A stretch of 64,000 bases of DNA from Streptomyces sp. SUK 48 (GCF_009650765.1 NZ_CP045740.1:3510001-3574000), one strand, 5' to 3'. Shown: positions 1 to 10,723, numbered from the stretch's first letter. Numbers and translations: made by a program. Notes: generated by a model from the letters alone, not told the origin.

Positions 1-295
1 TCGCGCCGCAGTCGATGGAGATGATGTCGCCGTCCTTGAGGACGACGTCGTCGGCGGGGATGCCGTGCACGACCACGTCGTTCACGGAGGTGCAGATGGT
101 CGCGGGGAAGCCGCCGTACCCGAGGAAGTTCGACGTGGCGCCGTGCTCGGCGAGCACCTTGCGGGCGACCTCGTCCAGGTCCTTCGTGGAGGCGCCGGGG
201 ACCGCGGCCTCGCGGGTGGCCGCGTGGATCGCGGCGACGACCAGGCCCGCCGCACGCATCTTGGCGATCTGCTCGGGCGTCTTGATCTGCACCAT
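1..295 (-). CDS. map: Methionine aminopeptidase type I, N-terminal part (cut by window edge)
   Basis: Removes the N-terminal methionine from nascent proteins in the cytosol. The visible 98 residues begin [17 protein letters not shown] and end in the SIDCGA stretch, whose Asp is the first metal ligand of the family; the rest of the metal site lies outside the window. The ATG at 295 is chosen because family members begin at this point, with GGAGAG 12 bases upstream; an in-frame GTG 27 bases upstream is possible. It follows adk after about 100 bases, as in other Streptomyces secY-adk-map clusters. Confidence 0.93.
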   Translation of the reverse strand, partial: MVQIKTPEQIAKMRAAGLVVAAIHAATREAAVPGASTKDLDEVARKVLAEHGATSNFLGYGGFPATICTSVNDVVVHGIPADDVVLKDGDIISIDCGA

Positions 296-351
296 GGGGG
301 GCCTGCGCTCTCCGTCACTCACGTCGGCTGGGTGTACCTGTACAACACTAC

Positions 352-383
352 GGCCGCGGGGCCCCCGGAAGGGCACCGCGGCC
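352..383. terminator. Strong GC hairpin between adk and map
   Basis: GGCCGCGG (352-359) can pair with CCGCGGCC (376-383), with further partial pairing inside. There is no T-run on the minus-strand side, so it may be an attenuator or processing site rather than a classical terminator. Confidence 0.35.
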
Positions 384-398
384 GGAAGGCGGCCGGAC

Positions 399-1063
399 TC
401 AGTGGTTCTCGGCCTGCTCGCTCTTCAGCGCCTCCAGCGCGCGCTCGGTGACCTCGTCCACCGGGCCCATCGCGGAGATCGTGCGGACCAGGCCCTGCGA
501 CTTGTAGTAGTCGATGATGGGCTCGGTCTGCGTGTGGTAGACCTCCAGGCGGGTACGCACCGTCTCCTCGGAGTCGTCCGGGCGCTGGTACAGCTCGCCG
601 CCGCAGACGTCGCAGACGCCTTCCTGCCGCGGGGCGTTGTACGCCACGTGGAAGACGTGCGCGGAGTCCTTGCGGCAGATCCGGCGGCCGGCGATGCGCT
701 TGACCACCTCGTCCTCGGGGCCTCCAGGTCGAGCACCGCGTCCAGCGTCATCCGCTCGGTACGCAGCAGCTCGTCCAGCGCCTCGGCCTGTGCGACGTTC
801 CGCGGGAAGCCGTCGAGCAGGAAGCCGTTCTCGGCGTCCGGCTGCTCCATGCGGTCCTTGGCCATGGCGATGGTGACCTCGTCGGGCACGAGGTTGCCGG
901 CGTCCATGTAGGACTTCGCGAGCTTGCCCAGCTCGGTCTGCCGGCTGATGTTGGCCCGGAACAGGTCGCCCGTGGAGATGTGCGGGACGGCCAGCTTCTC
1001 TGCGAGCCGGACGGCCTGCGTTCCCTTACCGGCACCGGGCGGCCCGACGAGGACGATACGCAT
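399..1063 (-). CDS. adk: Adenylate kinase, interrupted by a one-base frameshift
   Basis: Converts AMP plus ATP to two ADP; essential for adenine nucleotide balance. The N-terminal half (1063 to about 725) reads [16 protein letters not shown] with the P-loop GPPGAGKGT, the AMP-binding STGDLFRA stretch and LLDGFPRN. The C-terminal half is in another frame from about 715 down to 399, with the LID domain carrying a Cys pair (CDVCGG) and an upstream Cys. The frames join if one C is added to the C4 run at about 718-722, giving [11 protein letters not shown]. The start overlaps the secY stop (ATGA). Because the gene is essential and the lesion is in a homopolymer, a sequencing error is the likely cause. 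Confidence 0.9.
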
Positions 1064-2376
1064 CAGCGGAGGAACCCTTCGTAATTGCGCTGCTGGAGCT
1101 GGCTCTCGATCTGCTTCACCGTCTCGAGACCGACACCCACGATGATGAGGATGCTGGTGCCGCCGAAGGGGAAGTTCTGGCTTGCGCCGAAGCCGACCAA
1201 CGCCATTGTCGGTACGAGAGCGATCAGACCCAGATACAGCGAACCCGGCCAGGTGATCCGGTTGAGCACGTACGACAGGTACTCAGCGGTCGGTCGGCCA
1301 GCCCGGATGCCCGGGATGAAGCCACCATACTTCTTCATGTTGTCGGCGACTTCTTCGGGGTTGAAGGAGATCGCCACGTAGAAGAACGCGAAGAAAACGA
1401 TGAGCAAGAAGTACAGGGTGATGTAAATCGGGTGATCACCCTTGGTGAGGTTCGTCTGCACCCACTGCTTCCAGCCCGAGTTGCCGCCCGCGAACTGGGC
1501 GACCAGGGCCGGGATGTACAGGAGCGAGGAGGCGAAGATGACCGGGATCACACCCGCCTGGTTCACCTTGAGCGGGATGTAGGTGGACGTACCGCCGTAG
1601 GACCGGCGGCCGATCATCCGCTTCGCGTACTGGACCGGGATGCGGCGCTGGGCCTGCTCGACGAAGACCACCAGCGCGACCATGACCAGGCCGACCAGGA
1701 TCACGGTGCCGAACTCGATCCAGCCGCCGGCCAGGGTGCCCTGCTTCTTGATGGCCCACAGCGCGGACGGGAACGTCGCGGCGATCGAGATGAACATCAG
1801 GATCGACATGCCGTTGCCGATGCCGCGGTCGGTGATCAGCTCGCCGAGCCACATCACCACCGTGGTGCCGGCGGTCATGCAGATGACCATGGTGATGGTC
1901 GTGAAGATCGCCTGGTCCGGGACGATGCTGGTGGCCACCGAGCAGCCGTTGAACAGCGCGCCGCTGCGCGCCGTGGCGACGAGGCCGGTGCCCTGGAGGA
2001 TCGCCAGGGCGAGAGTGAGGTATCGGGTGTACTGCGTGATCTTCGTGGTGCCGGCCTGGCCCTCCTTCTTGAGGGCTTCGAGGCGCGGGATGACCACGGT
2101 CAGCAGCTGGAGAATGATGCTGGCCGTGATGTACGGCATGATGCCGAGCGCGAAGACCGTGATCTGCAGCAGCGCACCGCCGCTGAACATGTTCACGAGA
2201 CCGAACAGGCCCTGGTTGGCCCCGGCCTCGCTCACGCACTGCTGGACGGCCTTGTAGTTGACGCCGGGGATCGGAATGTGGGTACCGACGCGGTAGGCCA
2301 CGATGATGCCCAGCGTGAAGAGCAGCTTCTTGCGCAGGTCGGGCGTCTTGAACGCCCGGGCGAACGCGGTGAGCAC
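1063..2376 (-). CDS. secY: Preprotein translocase channel subunit SecY
   Basis: Forms the protein-conducting pore of the Sec translocon in the cytoplasmic membrane, with SecE (encoded here at 43237) and SecG. The protein has 437 residues, normal for actinobacteria, with about ten hydrophobic membrane segments starting near residue 17 ([20 protein letters not shown]). The conserved cytosolic loop includes [10 protein letters not shown]. It is separated from rplO by 189 bases holding a perfect 15-bp hairpin, so secY-adk-map probably has its own promoter, and it overlaps adk by four bases. Confidence 0.98.
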   Translation of the reverse strand: MLTAFARAFKTPDLRKKLLFTLGIIVAYRVGTHIPIPGVNYKAVQQCVSEAGANQGLFGLVNMFSGGALLQITVFALGIMPYITASIILQLLTVVIPRLEALKKEGQAGTTKITQYTRYLTLALAILQGTGLVATARSGALFNGCSVATSIVPDQAIFTTITMVICMTAGTTVVMWLGELITDRGIGNGMSILMFISIAATFPSALWAIKKQGTLAGGWIEFGTVILVGLVMVALVVFVEQAQRRIPVQYAKRMIGRRSYGGTSTYIPLKVNQAGVIPVIFASSLLYIPALVAQFAGGNSGWKQWVQTNLTKGDHPIYITLYFLLIVFFAFFYVAISFNPEEVADNMKKYGGFIPGIRAGRPTAEYLSYVLNRITWPGSLYLGLIALVPTMALVGFGASQNFPFGGTSILIIVGVGLETVKQIESQLQQRNYEGFLR

Positions 2377-2494
2377 GGTGCCTCCTGCGACCCCCGCGCA
2401 ACTGCGTCAAGGGTGACGGTCTGAGGTTCGACGAATACGAATGAGAACAGTGCTGGCCACCTTACCGGCGACCATGCCCCCCTTGGAACGACCA

Positions 2495-2527
2495 ACCGGG
2501 GATACCTCATTGTGAGGTATCCCCGGT
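2495..2527 (-). terminator. 15-bp perfect hairpin between rplO and secY
   Basis: ACCGGGGATACCTCA (2495-2509) is perfectly complementary to 2513-2527, with a three-base loop. It lies downstream of rplO on the minus strand and probably ends or attenuates spc-operon transcription before secY. There is no clear T tract, which is usual for streptomycete terminators. Confidence 0.65.
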
Positions 2528-2565
2528 CGGGTTCGTTTACGTCATCGAGGCGTCGTCCGAAGGAC

Positions 2566-3021
2566 TCAGACGAGCTCGGTGACCGTACCGCCGGCAGCGG
2601 TGATCTTCTCCTTGGCGGAGCCGGAGACGGCGTCGACCGTCACCTGCAGCGCCACGGAGATCTCGCCCTGGCCGAGGACCTTGACGAGGCTGTTCTTGCG
2701 AACGGCACCCTTGTCGACGAGGTCCTGGACGGTGACCTCTCCACCCTGCGGGTAGAGCGCGGCCAGCTTGTCCAGGTTCACGACCTGGTACTCGGTCTTG
2801 AACGGGTTCTTGAAGCCCTTGAGCTTCGGGAGACGCATGTGGAGGGGCATCTGGCCACCCTCGAAGCGCTCCGGAACCTGGTAACGGGCCTTGGTGCCCT
2901 TGGTACCACGACCGGCCGTCTTACCCTTCGACGCCTCACCACGACCCACACGGGTCTTCGCGGTCTTGGCGCCCGGGGCGGGACGGAGGTTGTGGATCTT
3001 GAGCGGGTTCTGCTCCGCCAT
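2566..3021 (-). CDS. rplO: 50S ribosomal protein L15
   Basis: Assembly protein of the large subunit. The 151 residues begin [20 protein letters not shown], with the basic Gly-rich [17 protein letters not shown] segment that binds 23S rRNA. It lies two bases after rpmD, in the conserved spc order, and ends at the hairpin before secY. Confidence 0.97.
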   Translation of the reverse strand: MAEQNPLKIHNLRPAPGAKTAKTRVGRGEASKGKTAGRGTKGTKARYQVPERFEGGQMPLHMRLPKLKGFKNPFKTEYQVVNLDKLAALYPQGGEVTVQDLVDKGAVRKNSLVKVLGQGEISVALQVTVDAVSGSAKEKITAAGGTVTELV

Positions 3022-3023
3022 GA

Positions 3024-3206
3024 TCAGTCGACCTCCTCGACCGTCACGAGGTGGCGGACGGTGTGCACCATGCCGCGGAACTCGGGGCGGTCCTCCTTGA
3101 CGACCTGCGTGTTGATGCCCTTGAGACCAAGGGAGCGCAGGGTGTCACGGTGGTTCTGCTTGCTGCCGATGTAGGACTTGACCTGCGTGATCTTGAGCTG
3201 AGCCAT
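3024..3206 (-). CDS. rpmD: 50S ribosomal protein L30
   Basis: Small large-subunit protein of 60 residues beginning [14 protein letters not shown] and containing the family's SLGL and [10 protein letters not shown] segments. The ATG at 3206 overlaps the rpsE stop (ATGA), which fixes the start; longer in-frame readings upstream run into rpsE. Translational coupling with rpsE is likely. Confidence 0.96.
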   Translation of the reverse strand: MAQLKITQVKSYIGSKQNHRDTLRSLGLKGINTQVVKEDRPEFRGMVHTVRHLVTVEEVD

Positions 3207-3811
3207 CACGCACCCGCCCCGGCACGCGCACGCAGCAGGGCAGCGGGAGCGACGTCCTCGAGAGGCAGACCGCGGCGGGCCGCGACCTCCTCCGGACGCT
3301 GCAGACCCTTGAGGGCCGCCACCGTGGCGTGCACGATGTTGATCGCGTTGTCGGAGCCGAGCGACTTCGACAGGATGTCGTGGATACCGGCGCACTCGAG
3401 CACGGCGCGCACCGGACCACCGGCGATAACACCGGTACCCGGGGACGCGGGCTTGAGCAGCACGACGCCGGCAGCCTTCTCACCCTGGATGGGGTGCGGG
3501 ATGGTGCCCTGGATACGGGGGACCTTGAAGAAGTGCTTCTTGGCCTCCTCAACACCCTTGGCGATGGCGGCCGGCACCTCCTTGGCCTTGCCGTAACCGA
3601 CACCGACGGTGCCGTCACCATCGCCCACCACGACCAGCGCGGTGAAGCTGAAGCGACGACCACCCTTCACAACCTTGGCGACACGATTGATCGCGACGAC
3701 GCGCTCGACGTACGCGGTCTTCTCGGCGGCAGCAGCGCCGCCGTCACGGCCCTTCCGGTCCCGCCGCTCGCCGCCACCGGCACCGCCACCGCGGCGCTGG
3801 GGTCCAGCCAT
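3206..3811 (-). CDS. rpsE: 30S ribosomal protein S5
   Basis: Small-subunit protein that contributes to mRNA unwinding at entry and to decoding accuracy. It has 201 residues with a Gly/Arg-rich N-terminal extension (about 30 residues) common in Streptomyces, the double-stranded RNA-binding fold ([19 protein letters not shown]), then the C-terminal domain ([15 protein letters not shown]). It overlaps rpmD by four bases; the gap to rplR is about 40 bases. Confidence 0.97.
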   Translation of the reverse strand: MAGPQRRGGGAGGGERRDRKGRDGGAAAAEKTAYVERVVAINRVAKVVKGGRRFSFTALVVVGDGDGTVGVGYGKAKEVPAAIAKGVEEAKKHFFKVPRIQGTIPHPIQGEKAAGVVLLKPASPGTGVIAGGPVRAVLECAGIHDILSKSLGSDNAINIVHATVAALKGLQRPEEVAARRGLPLEDVAPAALLRARAGAGA

Positions 3812-3852
3812 TGGAATTACCTCTCTCTGTTTCCGCTAGCTACGGAACCGGC

Positions 3853-4236
3853 TCAGAACTTGAGCCCGGCCTCGCGGGCGGCGTCCGCCAGAGCCGCGAT
3901 GCGGCCGGCGTACTGGTTACCACCACGGTCGAACACGACGGCCTCGACACCGGCGGCCTTGGCGCGCTCGGCGACCAGGGCCCCGACCTGCTTGGCCTGC
4001 GCGGACTTGTCGCCCTCGCCACCACGGATCGAGGTGTCCAGCGTGGACGCCGACGCGAGGGTGTGACCCTTCAGGTCGTCGATCACCTGCGCCACGATGT
4101 GGCGGTTGGAGCGGGTCACGACCAGACGGGGGCGCTCCGCCGTACCGGCGATCCGCTTGCGGATCCGGATGTGACGGCGCTTGATCGCGGCGCGCTTGTA
4201 AGCGTCGCCCTTGAGGATCTTCTGCCCGTATGCCAT
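3853..4236 (-). CDS. rplR: 50S ribosomal protein L18
   Basis: Binds 5S rRNA and attaches it to 23S rRNA. The 127 residues include [21 protein letters not shown] and the C-terminal [20 protein letters not shown] motif of the family. It starts three bases after the rplF stop, in the normal spc order. Confidence 0.97.
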   Translation of the reverse strand: MAYGQKILKGDAYKRAAIKRRHIRIRKRIAGTAERPRLVVTRSNRHIVAQVIDDLKGHTLASASTLDTSIRGGEGDKSAQAKQVGALVAERAKAAGVEAVVFDRGGNQYAGRIAALADAAREAGLKF

Positions 4237-4239
4237 GGC

Positions 4240-4779
4240 TTACTTACCCGCCTTTCCGACCTTGCGGCGGATGACTTCGCCCTCGTACTTGACGCCCTTG
4301 GCCTTGTACGGGTCAGGCTTGCGCAGCTTGCGGATGTTGGCCGCAACCTCGCCGACCTTCTGCTTGTCGATGCCCTCGACCGAGAAACGGGTCGGGGTCT
4401 CCACCTTGAAGGCGATGCCTTCAGGCGCCTCGACCAGGATCGGGTGGCTGTAACCGAGAGCGAACTCCAGGTTGGAACCCTTGGCGGTCACTCGGTAACC
4501 GACACCGCTGATCTCGAGCTTCTTCACGTAACCCTGGGTCACGCCGGTGATCATGTTCGCCACCAGCGTGCGGGACAGGCCGTGCAGGGCCTTGTTCTGA
4601 CGCTCGTCGTTGGGGCGGGTCACCTGCAGGGTGCCGTCGTCGCCCTTGGCGATGTCGATCGGTGCCACGACGGTGTGGGTCAGCTCGCCCTTGGGGCCCT
4701 TGACCTTGACCGTACGGCCGTCGATGGTGACGTCCACGCCGGCGGGAACCGCGATGGGGAGCTTGCCGATACGCGACAT
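4240..4779 (-). CDS. rplF: 50S ribosomal protein L6
   Basis: Large-subunit protein near the GTPase-associated centre. It has 179 residues beginning [17 protein letters not shown], with two repeated L6 domains and the conserved C-terminal [16 protein letters not shown] signature. An AGGAG-type site precedes the ATG by a few bases. Confidence 0.97.
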   Translation of the reverse strand: MSRIGKLPIAVPAGVDVTIDGRTVKVKGPKGELTHTVVAPIDIAKGDDGTLQVTRPNDERQNKALHGLSRTLVANMITGVTQGYVKKLEISGVGYRVTAKGSNLEFALGYSHPILVEAPEGIAFKVETPTRFSVEGIDKQKVGEVAANIRKLRKPDPYKAKGVKYEGEVIRRKVGKAGK

Positions 4780-4803
4780 AGCTGTTTCCTCCGTTCCCTT
4801 CTG

Positions 4804-5202
4804 CTACCAGACGTAGGCGAGGACTTCCCCACCCACGCCCTTCTTGCCGGCCTGCTTGTCGGTGAGGAGCCCGTGCGACGTGGAGATGATCGCCACGCCG
4901 AGGCCACCCAGCACCTTGGGCAGGTTGGTGGACTTCGCGTACACCCGGAGACCGGGCTTGGAGATCCGCTTGATGCCCGCGATGGAGCGCTCACGGTTCG
5001 GGCCGAACTTCAGCTCGAGGACGAGGTTCTTGCCGACCTCGGCGTCCTCGGTCTTCCAGCCCGTGATGAAGCCCTCCTGCTGGAGGATCTCCGCGATGTG
5101 CGACTTGATCTTGGAGTGCGGCATCGACACCGAGTCGTGGTAAGCCGAGTTCGCGTTCCGCAGACGCGTAAGCATGTCTGCGATCGGATCAGTCATGGTC
5201 AT
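4804..5202 (-). CDS. rpsH: 30S ribosomal protein S8
   Basis: Primary 16S rRNA-binding protein and, in many bacteria, the translational repressor of the spc operon. The 132 residues begin [18 protein letters not shown] and end with the [12 protein letters not shown] signature. A second ATG lies two codons in. The 210 bases upstream, between this gene and rpsZ, are the largest gap inside the spc block; I see no gene there, but it could hold a processing or feedback site. Confidence 0.97.
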   Translation of the reverse strand: MTMTDPIADMLTRLRNANSAYHDSVSMPHSKIKSHIAEILQQEGFITGWKTEDAEVGKNLVLELKFGPNRERSIAGIKRISKPGLRVYAKSTNLPKVLGGLGVAIISTSHGLLTDKQAGKKGVGGEVLAYVW

Positions 5203-5412
5203 GAATTGGCCTGTGGCCTTTCTCGCCGGGGTTTCCTATATGCGCCATCCCTCTCCCCGTACAGGGACGGGACGGGTGCGGCGCGGGGACCTACGGCGTA
5301 GTAAGTCGTCAGGGCGGCAGAGGCCCAACCCTCCTAGCCTAAGCCATGAGAGCCGGCGCCCCTGCCGTCCCGGTTGCTTACCGAGAGGTCCAGGAATCCC
5401 TAAAAGTGGGGA

Positions 5413-5598
5413 TTACCAGGAGCTCTTGGTCACGCCCGGCAGCTCGCCACGGTGAGCCATCTCACGAAGGCACACGCGGCACAGGCCGAACTTGCGGTAC
5501 ACGGAGTGCGGGCGGCCGCAGCGCTGGCAGCGGGTGTAGCCACGCACACCGAACTTGGGCTTGCGAGCAGCCTTAGCGATCAGAGCCTTCTTCGCCAT
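5413..5598 (-). CDS. rpsZ: 30S ribosomal protein S14, zinc-binding type Z
   Basis: Small-subunit head protein of 61 residues, beginning [20 protein letters not shown]. Two Cys pairs, CQRC and CRVC, spaced by 12 residues form the zinc knuckle of the short S14 class; streptomycetes also carry a zinc-free paralogue elsewhere. The ATG at 5598 is used rather than one three codons upstream because the family starts at MAKKA and GAGG precedes it. Confidence 0.96.
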   Translation of the reverse strand: MAKKALIAKAARKPKFGVRGYTRCQRCGRPHSVYRKFGLCRVCLREMAHRGELPGVTKSSW

Positions 5599-5603
5599 CT
5601 CGC

Positions 5604-6161
5604 TCACGCCTCCTTGAACGGGAAGCCGAGGTGACGAAGGAGCGCGCGGCCCTCAGCGTCGTTGGTCGCCGTGGTGACCACGGTGATGTCCATACCCCGG
5701 ACGCGGTCGATCTTGTCCTGGTCGATCTCGTGGAACATGACCTGCTCCGTGAGACCGAAGGTGTAGTTGCCACGGCCGTCGAACTGCTTGGGGGACAGGC
5801 CGCGGAAGTCGCGGATGCGCGGGAGCGCCAGCGACAGGGTGCGGTCCAGGAACTCCCACATGCGGTCGCCACGGAGCGTGACGTGGGCACCGATCGGCTG
5901 ACCCTCACGCAGCTTGAACTGCGCGATGGACTTCCGGGCCTTGGTGACGGCCGGCTTCTGACCGGTGATCGTGGTGAGGTCGCGGATGGCACCCTCGATC
6001 AGCTTGGAGTCGCGGGCGGCGTCGCCCACACCCATGTTGACCACGATCTTGACGAGGCCGGGGATCTGCATGACGTTCTCGTACTTGAACTCGTCACGCA
6101 GCTTGCCGGCGATCTCGTCGCGGTACTTCTGCTTCAGACGCGGAGTGGTGGTGGTAGCCAT
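5604..6161 (-). CDS. rplE: 50S ribosomal protein L5
   Basis: Binds 5S rRNA and the P-site tRNA elbow. The 185 residues include [20 protein letters not shown] and the [17 protein letters not shown] signature. The ATG at 6161 overlaps the rplX stop, so the two are probably translationally coupled. Confidence 0.97.
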   Translation of the reverse strand: MATTTTPRLKQKYRDEIAGKLRDEFKYENVMQIPGLVKIVVNMGVGDAARDSKLIEGAIRDLTTITGQKPAVTKARKSIAQFKLREGQPIGAHVTLRGDRMWEFLDRTLSLALPRIRDFRGLSPKQFDGRGNYTFGLTEQVMFHEIDQDKIDRVRGMDITVVTTATNDAEGRALLRHLGFPFKEA

Positions 6162-6484
6162 CAGATGTCCTCACCCGTCCGCTTGGCAACGCGGATCTTG
6201 TTGCCCTCTTCGTCGAAGCGGTAGCCGACACGAGTGACGACCTTCTCGCCGTCCTTCTCCACGACCAGCTGGACGTTGGAGACGTGGATCGGCGCCTCGG
6301 TGGTCACGATGCCGCCGGCCTGCGAGCCGCTGGCGGTCGGACCGGCCTTCGTGTGCTTCTTGACCCGGTTGACACCCTCGACCAGGACACGCTCGTCGCG
6401 CGGGTAAGCGGCAATGACCTTGCCCTGCTTGCCCTTGTCCTTACCGGTGATGACCTGGACCAGGTCGCCCTTCTTGATCTTCAT
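6161..6484 (-). CDS. rplX: 50S ribosomal protein L24
   Basis: Early assembly protein of the large subunit. It has 107 residues with an N-terminal KOW motif ([20 protein letters not shown]). It starts two bases after rplN and overlaps rplE. Confidence 0.97.
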   Translation of the reverse strand: MKIKKGDLVQVITGKDKGKQGKVIAAYPRDERVLVEGVNRVKKHTKAGPTASGSQAGGIVTTEAPIHVSNVQLVVEKDGEKVVTRVGYRFDEEGNKIRVAKRTGEDI

Positions 6485-6486
6485 GC

Positions 6487-6855
6487 TTACAGCACCTCCG
6501 GCGCGAGCGAGATGATCTTCATGAACTTCTTCTCGCGCAGCTCACGGCCGACCGGGCCGAAGATACGGGTGCCGCGAGGGTCGCCGTCGTTCTTCAGAAT
6601 GACGGCGGCGTTCTCGTCGAAGCGGATGTACGAGCCGTCCGGACGGCGGCGCTCCTTGACGGTGCGAACGATGACCGCCTTGACGACGTCACCCTTCTTC
6701 ACGTTGCCACCGGGGATCGCGTCCTTGACGGTGGCGACGATGACGTCACCGATGCCCGCGTAGCGGCGACCGGAGCCACCGAGCACACGGATGCAAAGGA
6801 TCTCCTTCGCACCAGTGTTGTCGGCGACACGCAGTCGCGACTCCTGCTGGATCAC
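6487..6855 (-). CDS. rplN: 50S ribosomal protein L14
   Basis: Interface protein contacting 16S rRNA. The 122 residues begin [20 protein letters not shown] and contain the family signature with [13 protein letters not shown]. It is separated from rpsQ by 130 bases containing at least one strong hairpin. Confidence 0.97.
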   Translation of the reverse strand: MIQQESRLRVADNTGAKEILCIRVLGGSGRRYAGIGDVIVATVKDAIPGGNVKKGDVVKAVIVRTVKERRRPDGSYIRFDENAAVILKNDGDPRGTRIFGPVGRELREKKFMKIISLAPEVL

Positions 6856-6883
6856 GTCTATCTCCTGAATGTCTGCCGGTTCC

Positions 6884-6913
6884 CCGGGGGCCGCTCAGCT
6901 GAACGGCCCCCGG
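6884..6913 (-). terminator. Hairpin between rpsQ and rplN
   Basis: CCGGGGGCCG (6884-6893) pairs perfectly with 6904-6913 around a ten-base loop. Further inverted repeats follow at about 6929-6953 and 6964-6983. It sits within the ribosomal operon, so it is more likely an attenuator or RNA-processing site than a full stop. Confidence 0.5.
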
Positions 6914-6985
6914 AGCCTGGCGGAACTGTCCTGCGAGGGGCGCCCCGCAGGAACCTACTTTTTGGAATTCCCTTGCGGGAATTGC

Positions 6986-7270
6986 CTACTTGGCCTTCTC
7001 GAGGATCTCGACGACGCGCCAGCGCTTCGTCGCGGACAGCGGCCGGGTCTCCATGAGGAGGACACGGTCGCCGACACCCGCGGCGTTCTGCTCGTCGTGC
7101 GCCTTGAGCTTGTTCGTACGGCGGATGACCTTGCCGTACAGCGCGTGCTTCACACGGTCCTCGACGGCGACGACGACGGTCTTGTCCATCTTGTCGCTGA
7201 CGACGAGACCCTCACGGGTCTTGCGGAAGCCGCGGGCCTCTGCGTTCTCAGTCACGTTCTTCTCGCTCAT
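6986..7270 (-). CDS. rpsQ: 30S ribosomal protein S17
   Basis: Primary 16S rRNA-binding protein. The 94 residues include [19 protein letters not shown] and the [19 protein letters not shown] signature. The N-terminal ten or so residues ([10 protein letters not shown]) are a streptomycete extension. The start overlaps the rpmC stop (ATGA). Confidence 0.97.
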   Translation of the reverse strand: MSEKNVTENAEARGFRKTREGLVVSDKMDKTVVVAVEDRVKHALYGKVIRRTNKLKAHDEQNAAGVGDRVLLMETRPLSATKRWRVVEILEKAK

Positions 7271-7494
7271 CAGGCGTTCTCCACCGTTTCGATGCCCAGC
7301 TCACGCTCGCGCATCAGGGTGTAGATCCGCGCGATGTCCTTGCGGACCGCCTTCAGACGGCCATGGTTCTCGAGCTGTCCCGTCGCCGCCTGGAAGCGGA
7401 GGTTGAACAGCTCTTCCTTGGCCTCGCGGAGCTTCGCCAGAAGCTCCTCGTTGCCCAGCTCGCGCAGCTCGGACGCCTTGGTACCGGCCGACAT
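7270..7494 (-). CDS. rpmC: 50S ribosomal protein L29
   Basis: Small protein at the polypeptide exit tunnel that helps bind trigger factor and SRP. It has 74 residues beginning [14 protein letters not shown], with the [18 protein letters not shown] signature. The ATG at 7494 overlaps the rplP stop; a GTG one codon upstream is a less likely start. Confidence 0.96.
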   Translation of the reverse strand: MSAGTKASELRELGNEELLAKLREAKEELFNLRFQAATGQLENHGRLKAVRKDIARIYTLMRERELGIETVENA

Positions 7495-7913
7495 CACGCT
7501 TCACCTGCCTCGCGCTTGACGATCCGGCACTTCATCGGCAGCTTGTGGGCCGCACGAGTCAGCGCCTCACGGGCGATCTTCTCGTTGGGGTACGACAGCT
7601 CGAACATGACGCGTCCGGGCTTGACGTTGGCGATCCACCACTCAGGAGAACCCTTACCGGAACCCATGCGGGTCTCGGCGGGCTTCTTGGTGAGCGGACG
7701 GTCCGGGTAGATGTTGATCCAGACCTTGCCGCCACGCTTGATGTGGCGGGTCATCGCGATACGAGCCGCCTCGATCTGGCGGTTCGTGACGTAGGCCGGG
7801 GTCAGCGCCTGGATGCCGTACTCGCCGAACGCAACCTGCGTGCCACCCTTGGACATACCGTCACGCTTCGGGTGGTGCTGCTTGCGGTGCTTGACCCTAC
7901 GGGGGATCAGCAT
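7494..7913 (-). CDS. rplP: 50S ribosomal protein L16
   Basis: Organises the A-site region of the large subunit. It has 139 residues beginning [19 protein letters not shown], with the signature around [21 protein letters not shown]. It sits five bases downstream of rpsC and overlaps rpmC. Confidence 0.97.
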   Translation of the reverse strand: MLIPRRVKHRKQHHPKRDGMSKGGTQVAFGEYGIQALTPAYVTNRQIEAARIAMTRHIKRGGKVWINIYPDRPLTKKPAETRMGSGKGSPEWWIANVKPGRVMFELSYPNEKIAREALTRAAHKLPMKCRIVKREAGEA

Positions 7914-7918
7914 GTCGG

Positions 7919-8740
7919 TCAGGCCTCCGTTCCGGTGCTCTCAGCCGGAGCGGCGGCGGGAGCCTCGGCCTTGGGGGCCTCGGCGCCGGCAGCCTGCTGC
8001 GGCTTGCGACCGCGCCGCTCGCCACCGCGGCCACCACGGGCCGGGCGGTCGGCACCACCGCGGGCCGGGCGGTTACCCGCACGGGCCGCAGCGTTCTCGG
8101 CGCGGACCTCGGCGATGTTCTTGACGTCGCCCTTGTAGATCCAGACCTTCACACCGATGCGGCCGAAGGTCGTCTTGGCCTCGAAGAAGCCGTAGTCCAC
8201 GTTCGCGCGGAGCGTGTGCAGGGGCACACGGCCCTCGCGGTAGAACTCCGAGCGGGACATCTCGGCGCCGCCGAGGCGGCCACCGCACTGGATCTTGATG
8301 CCCTTGGCGCCCGCCTTCATCGCCGACTGCATGCTCTTACGCATGGCACGGCGGAAGGAGACACGGGAGGAGAGCTGCTCGGCGACGGCCTGGGCCACCA
8401 GCTGAGCGTCCGTCTCCGGGTTCTTGACCTCGAGGATGTTGAGCTGGACCTGCTTGCCGGTCAGCTTCTCCAGGTCACCGCGGATGCGGTCGGCCTCGGC
8501 GCCGCGGCGGCCGATGACGATGCCCGGGCGAGCGGTGTGGATGTCCACGCGGACACGGTCACGGGTGCGCTCGATCTCAACCTTCGAGATGCCGGCGCGC
8601 TCCATGCCGGACGTCATCATCCGACGGATGGCGACGTCTTCCTTGACGTAGTCCTTGTACAGCTTGTCGGCGTACCAACGCGACTTGAAGTCGGTCGTGA
8701 CACCGAGCCGGAACCCATGCGGGTTAACCTTCTGGCCCAT
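7919..8740 (-). CDS. rpsC: 30S ribosomal protein S3
   Basis: Forms part of the mRNA entry tunnel. It has 273 residues, with an N-terminal KH domain ([16 protein letters not shown]), the C-terminal S3 domain ([18 protein letters not shown]), and an Arg/Ala/Pro-rich tail from about residue 215 (repeated [16 protein letters not shown]) typical of high-GC actinobacteria. The start touches the rplV stop. Confidence 0.97.
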   Translation of the reverse strand: MGQKVNPHGFRLGVTTDFKSRWYADKLYKDYVKEDVAIRRMMTSGMERAGISKVEIERTRDRVRVDIHTARPGIVIGRRGAEADRIRGDLEKLTGKQVQLNILEVKNPETDAQLVAQAVAEQLSSRVSFRRAMRKSMQSAMKAGAKGIKIQCGGRLGGAEMSRSEFYREGRVPLHTLRANVDYGFFEAKTTFGRIGVKVWIYKGDVKNIAEVRAENAAARAGNRPARGGADRPARGGRGGERRGRKPQQAAGAEAPKAEAPAAAPAESTGTEA

Positions 8741-9087
8741 TACCGGGTTCCTTCCTTGCTGCTGACGACCACGGTGATGTGGCTGGTCCGCTTGCGGATC
8801 CGGTAGGCACGGCCCTGGGCGCGCGGACGGAACCGCTTCAGGGTCGGGCCCTCGTCGACGTAAGCCTCGGAGATGACCAGGCTGTCGACATCGGTGTGGT
8901 CGTAGTTGTGCGCGGCATTGGCAATGGCGCTGTCCAGCACCTTGCCGACCGGAACCGAGGCTGCCTGCGGGGCGAATCGCAGAACAGCCTGGGCCTCCGT
9001 GGCGTCCATGCCACGGATGAGGTCCACCACACGGCGGGCCTTCATGGGCGTGACGCGGATGTACCGCGCCTGGGCCCTGGCTTCCAT
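8740..9087 (-). CDS. rplV: 50S ribosomal protein L22
   Basis: Lines the polypeptide exit tunnel; its beta-hairpin loop is a macrolide-resistance site. It has 115 residues beginning [20 protein letters not shown], and the hairpin with [19 protein letters not shown] is intact. Confidence 0.97.
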   Translation of the reverse strand: MEARAQARYIRVTPMKARRVVDLIRGMDATEAQAVLRFAPQAASVPVGKVLDSAIANAAHNYDHTDVDSLVISEAYVDEGPTLKRFRPRAQGRAYRIRKRTSHITVVVSSKEGTR

Positions 9088-9132
9088 GGTTGTCCCTTCA
9101 GAGTTACTTACTTGTCTGAATGCGATCCGCGA

Positions 9133-9414
9133 TTAGCGGCGCTTCGACTTCCGGTCGTCCTTGACGTGGCCGCGGAAGGTGCGCGTCGGCGAGAACTCGC
9201 CGAGCTTGTGGCCGACCATCGACTCGGTGACGAACACCGGGATGTGGGTCTTGCCGTTGTGCACCGCGATCGTGTGGCCGAGCATGGCCGGGACGATCAT
9301 CGAGCGACGGGACCAGGTCTTGATGACGTTCTTGGTGCCGGCTTCGTTCTGCGTGTCCACCTTCTTGATGAGGTGGTCGTCGACGAAGGGCCCCTTCTTC
9401 AAGCTACGAGGCAT
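9133..9414 (-). CDS. rpsS: 30S ribosomal protein S19
   Basis: Small-subunit head protein. It has 93 residues beginning [19 protein letters not shown], with the signature [18 protein letters not shown]. It starts 12 bases after the rplB stop. Confidence 0.97.
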   Translation of the reverse strand: MPRSLKKGPFVDDHLIKKVDTQNEAGTKNVIKTWSRRSMIVPAMLGHTIAVHNGKTHIPVFVTESMVGHKLGEFSPTRTFRGHVKDDRKSKRR

Positions 9415-9426
9415 CTCAACCCGTCC

Positions 9427-10263
9427 TTAGCGCTTCTTGTTCGTCTTGCGGCGGCGGACGATGTACTTGTTCGACGCCTTCTTGGGCGAACGAGTACGGC
9501 CTTCCTTCTTGCCCCACGGGGACACGGGGTGGCGGCCACCGGAAGTCCGGCCCTCACCACCACCGTGCGGGTGGTCGACCGGGTTCATGACGACACCACG
9601 GACGGTCGGGCGAACGCCCAGCCACCGCTTACGGCCGGCCTTGCCCCAGTTGATGTTGCTCTGCTCGGCGTTGCCGACCTCACCGACGGTGGCGCGGCAG
9701 CGGACGTCGACCAGGCGGATCTCGCCGGACGGCATGCGCAGGTGGGCCATGGAGCCCTCCTTCGCGAGCAGCTGCACGGAGGCACCGGCGGAACGGGCGA
9801 ACTTGGCACCGCCACCGGGACGGAGCTCGATCGCGTGGATCGTGGTACCGACCGGGATGTTGCGGAGGGCCAGGTTGTTGCCCGGCTTGATGTCGGCCCC
9901 GGGACCGTTCTCGACGCGGTCACCCTGCTGCAGGTTGCGCGGGGCGAGGATGTAGCGCTTCTCGCCGTCGGCGTAGTGCAGCAGCGCGATGCGCGCGGTG
10001 CGGTTGGGGTCGTACTCGATGTGCGCGACCTTCGCCGGCACGCCGTCCTTGTCGTGACGACGGAAGTCGATCACACGGTAGGCGCGCTTGTGTCCGCCAC
10101 CCTGGTGGCGAACGGTCACACGACCGGCGTTGTTACGGCCGCCCTTGCTGTGCAGGGGACGGACCAGCGACTTCTCCGGCGTGGACCGCGTGACCTCGAC
10201 GAAGTCGGCGACGCTGGCGCCACGACGGCCCGGCGTAGTCGGCTTGTACTTGCGGATTCCCAT
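9427..10263 (-). CDS. rplB: 50S ribosomal protein L2
   Basis: Needed for subunit association and close to the peptidyl transferase centre. It has 278 residues. The conserved C-terminal loop [15 protein letters not shown] contains the essential His. Length and order are typical. Confidence 0.98.
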   Translation of the reverse strand: MGIRKYKPTTPGRRGASVADFVEVTRSTPEKSLVRPLHSKGGRNNAGRVTVRHQGGGHKRAYRVIDFRRHDKDGVPAKVAHIEYDPNRTARIALLHYADGEKRYILAPRNLQQGDRVENGPGADIKPGNNLALRNIPVGTTIHAIELRPGGGAKFARSAGASVQLLAKEGSMAHLRMPSGEIRLVDVRCRATVGEVGNAEQSNINWGKAGRKRWLGVRPTVRGVVMNPVDHPHGGGEGRTSGGRHPVSPWGKKEGRTRSPKKASNKYIVRRRKTNKKR

Positions 10264-10303
10264 TTCTCAGTCCTCGTCCGATATCGGACGATCCGGACCG
10301 CCC

Positions 10304-10723
10304 TTAGGCGGTCGGACCGCCGAAGATGTCGATACGGTCGCCCTCGGCGAGGGTCACGATCGCGCGCTTGGTGGCGGCACGCTGACCGAAACCGGTCTTC
10401 GTGCGCTTGCGCTTGCCCTGGCGGTTGATCGTGTTGACCCCGGTGACCTTGACGTCGAAGACCGCCTGGACGGCCTGCTTGATCTGGGTCTTGTTGGCGT
10501 TCGGGTCGACGACAAACGTGTACTTGTTCTCGTCGAGGAGCGCGTAGCTCTTCTCCGAGACGACCGGCTTCAGCAGGACGTCACGGGGGTCCGTGTACGA
10601 CTTGCTCAGCGGCGTCTCGACGGTGTTCTTGCCTTCGGCGGCGTGGCGACGCGCCTTGGCGACGCGCGCGGCCTTGGCCGCCTTGGCGGCCTTCGAGGCA
10701 ATAGCGGGGTGACGGATGGCCAT
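10304..10723 (-). CDS. rplW: 50S ribosomal protein L23
   Basis: Docking site for trigger factor and SRP at the exit tunnel. It has 139 residues. The L23 core starts near residue 42 ([20 protein letters not shown]) after a basic Ala/Lys-rich N-terminal extension, which is longer than in most bacteria but common in Streptomyces. The ATG overlaps the rplD stop. Confidence 0.96.
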   Translation of the reverse strand: MAIRHPAIASKAAKAAKAARVAKARRHAAEGKNTVETPLSKSYTDPRDVLLKPVVSEKSYALLDENKYTFVVDPNANKTQIKQAVQAVFDVKVTGVNTINRQGKRKRTKTGFGQRAATKRAIVTLAEGDRIDIFGGPTA

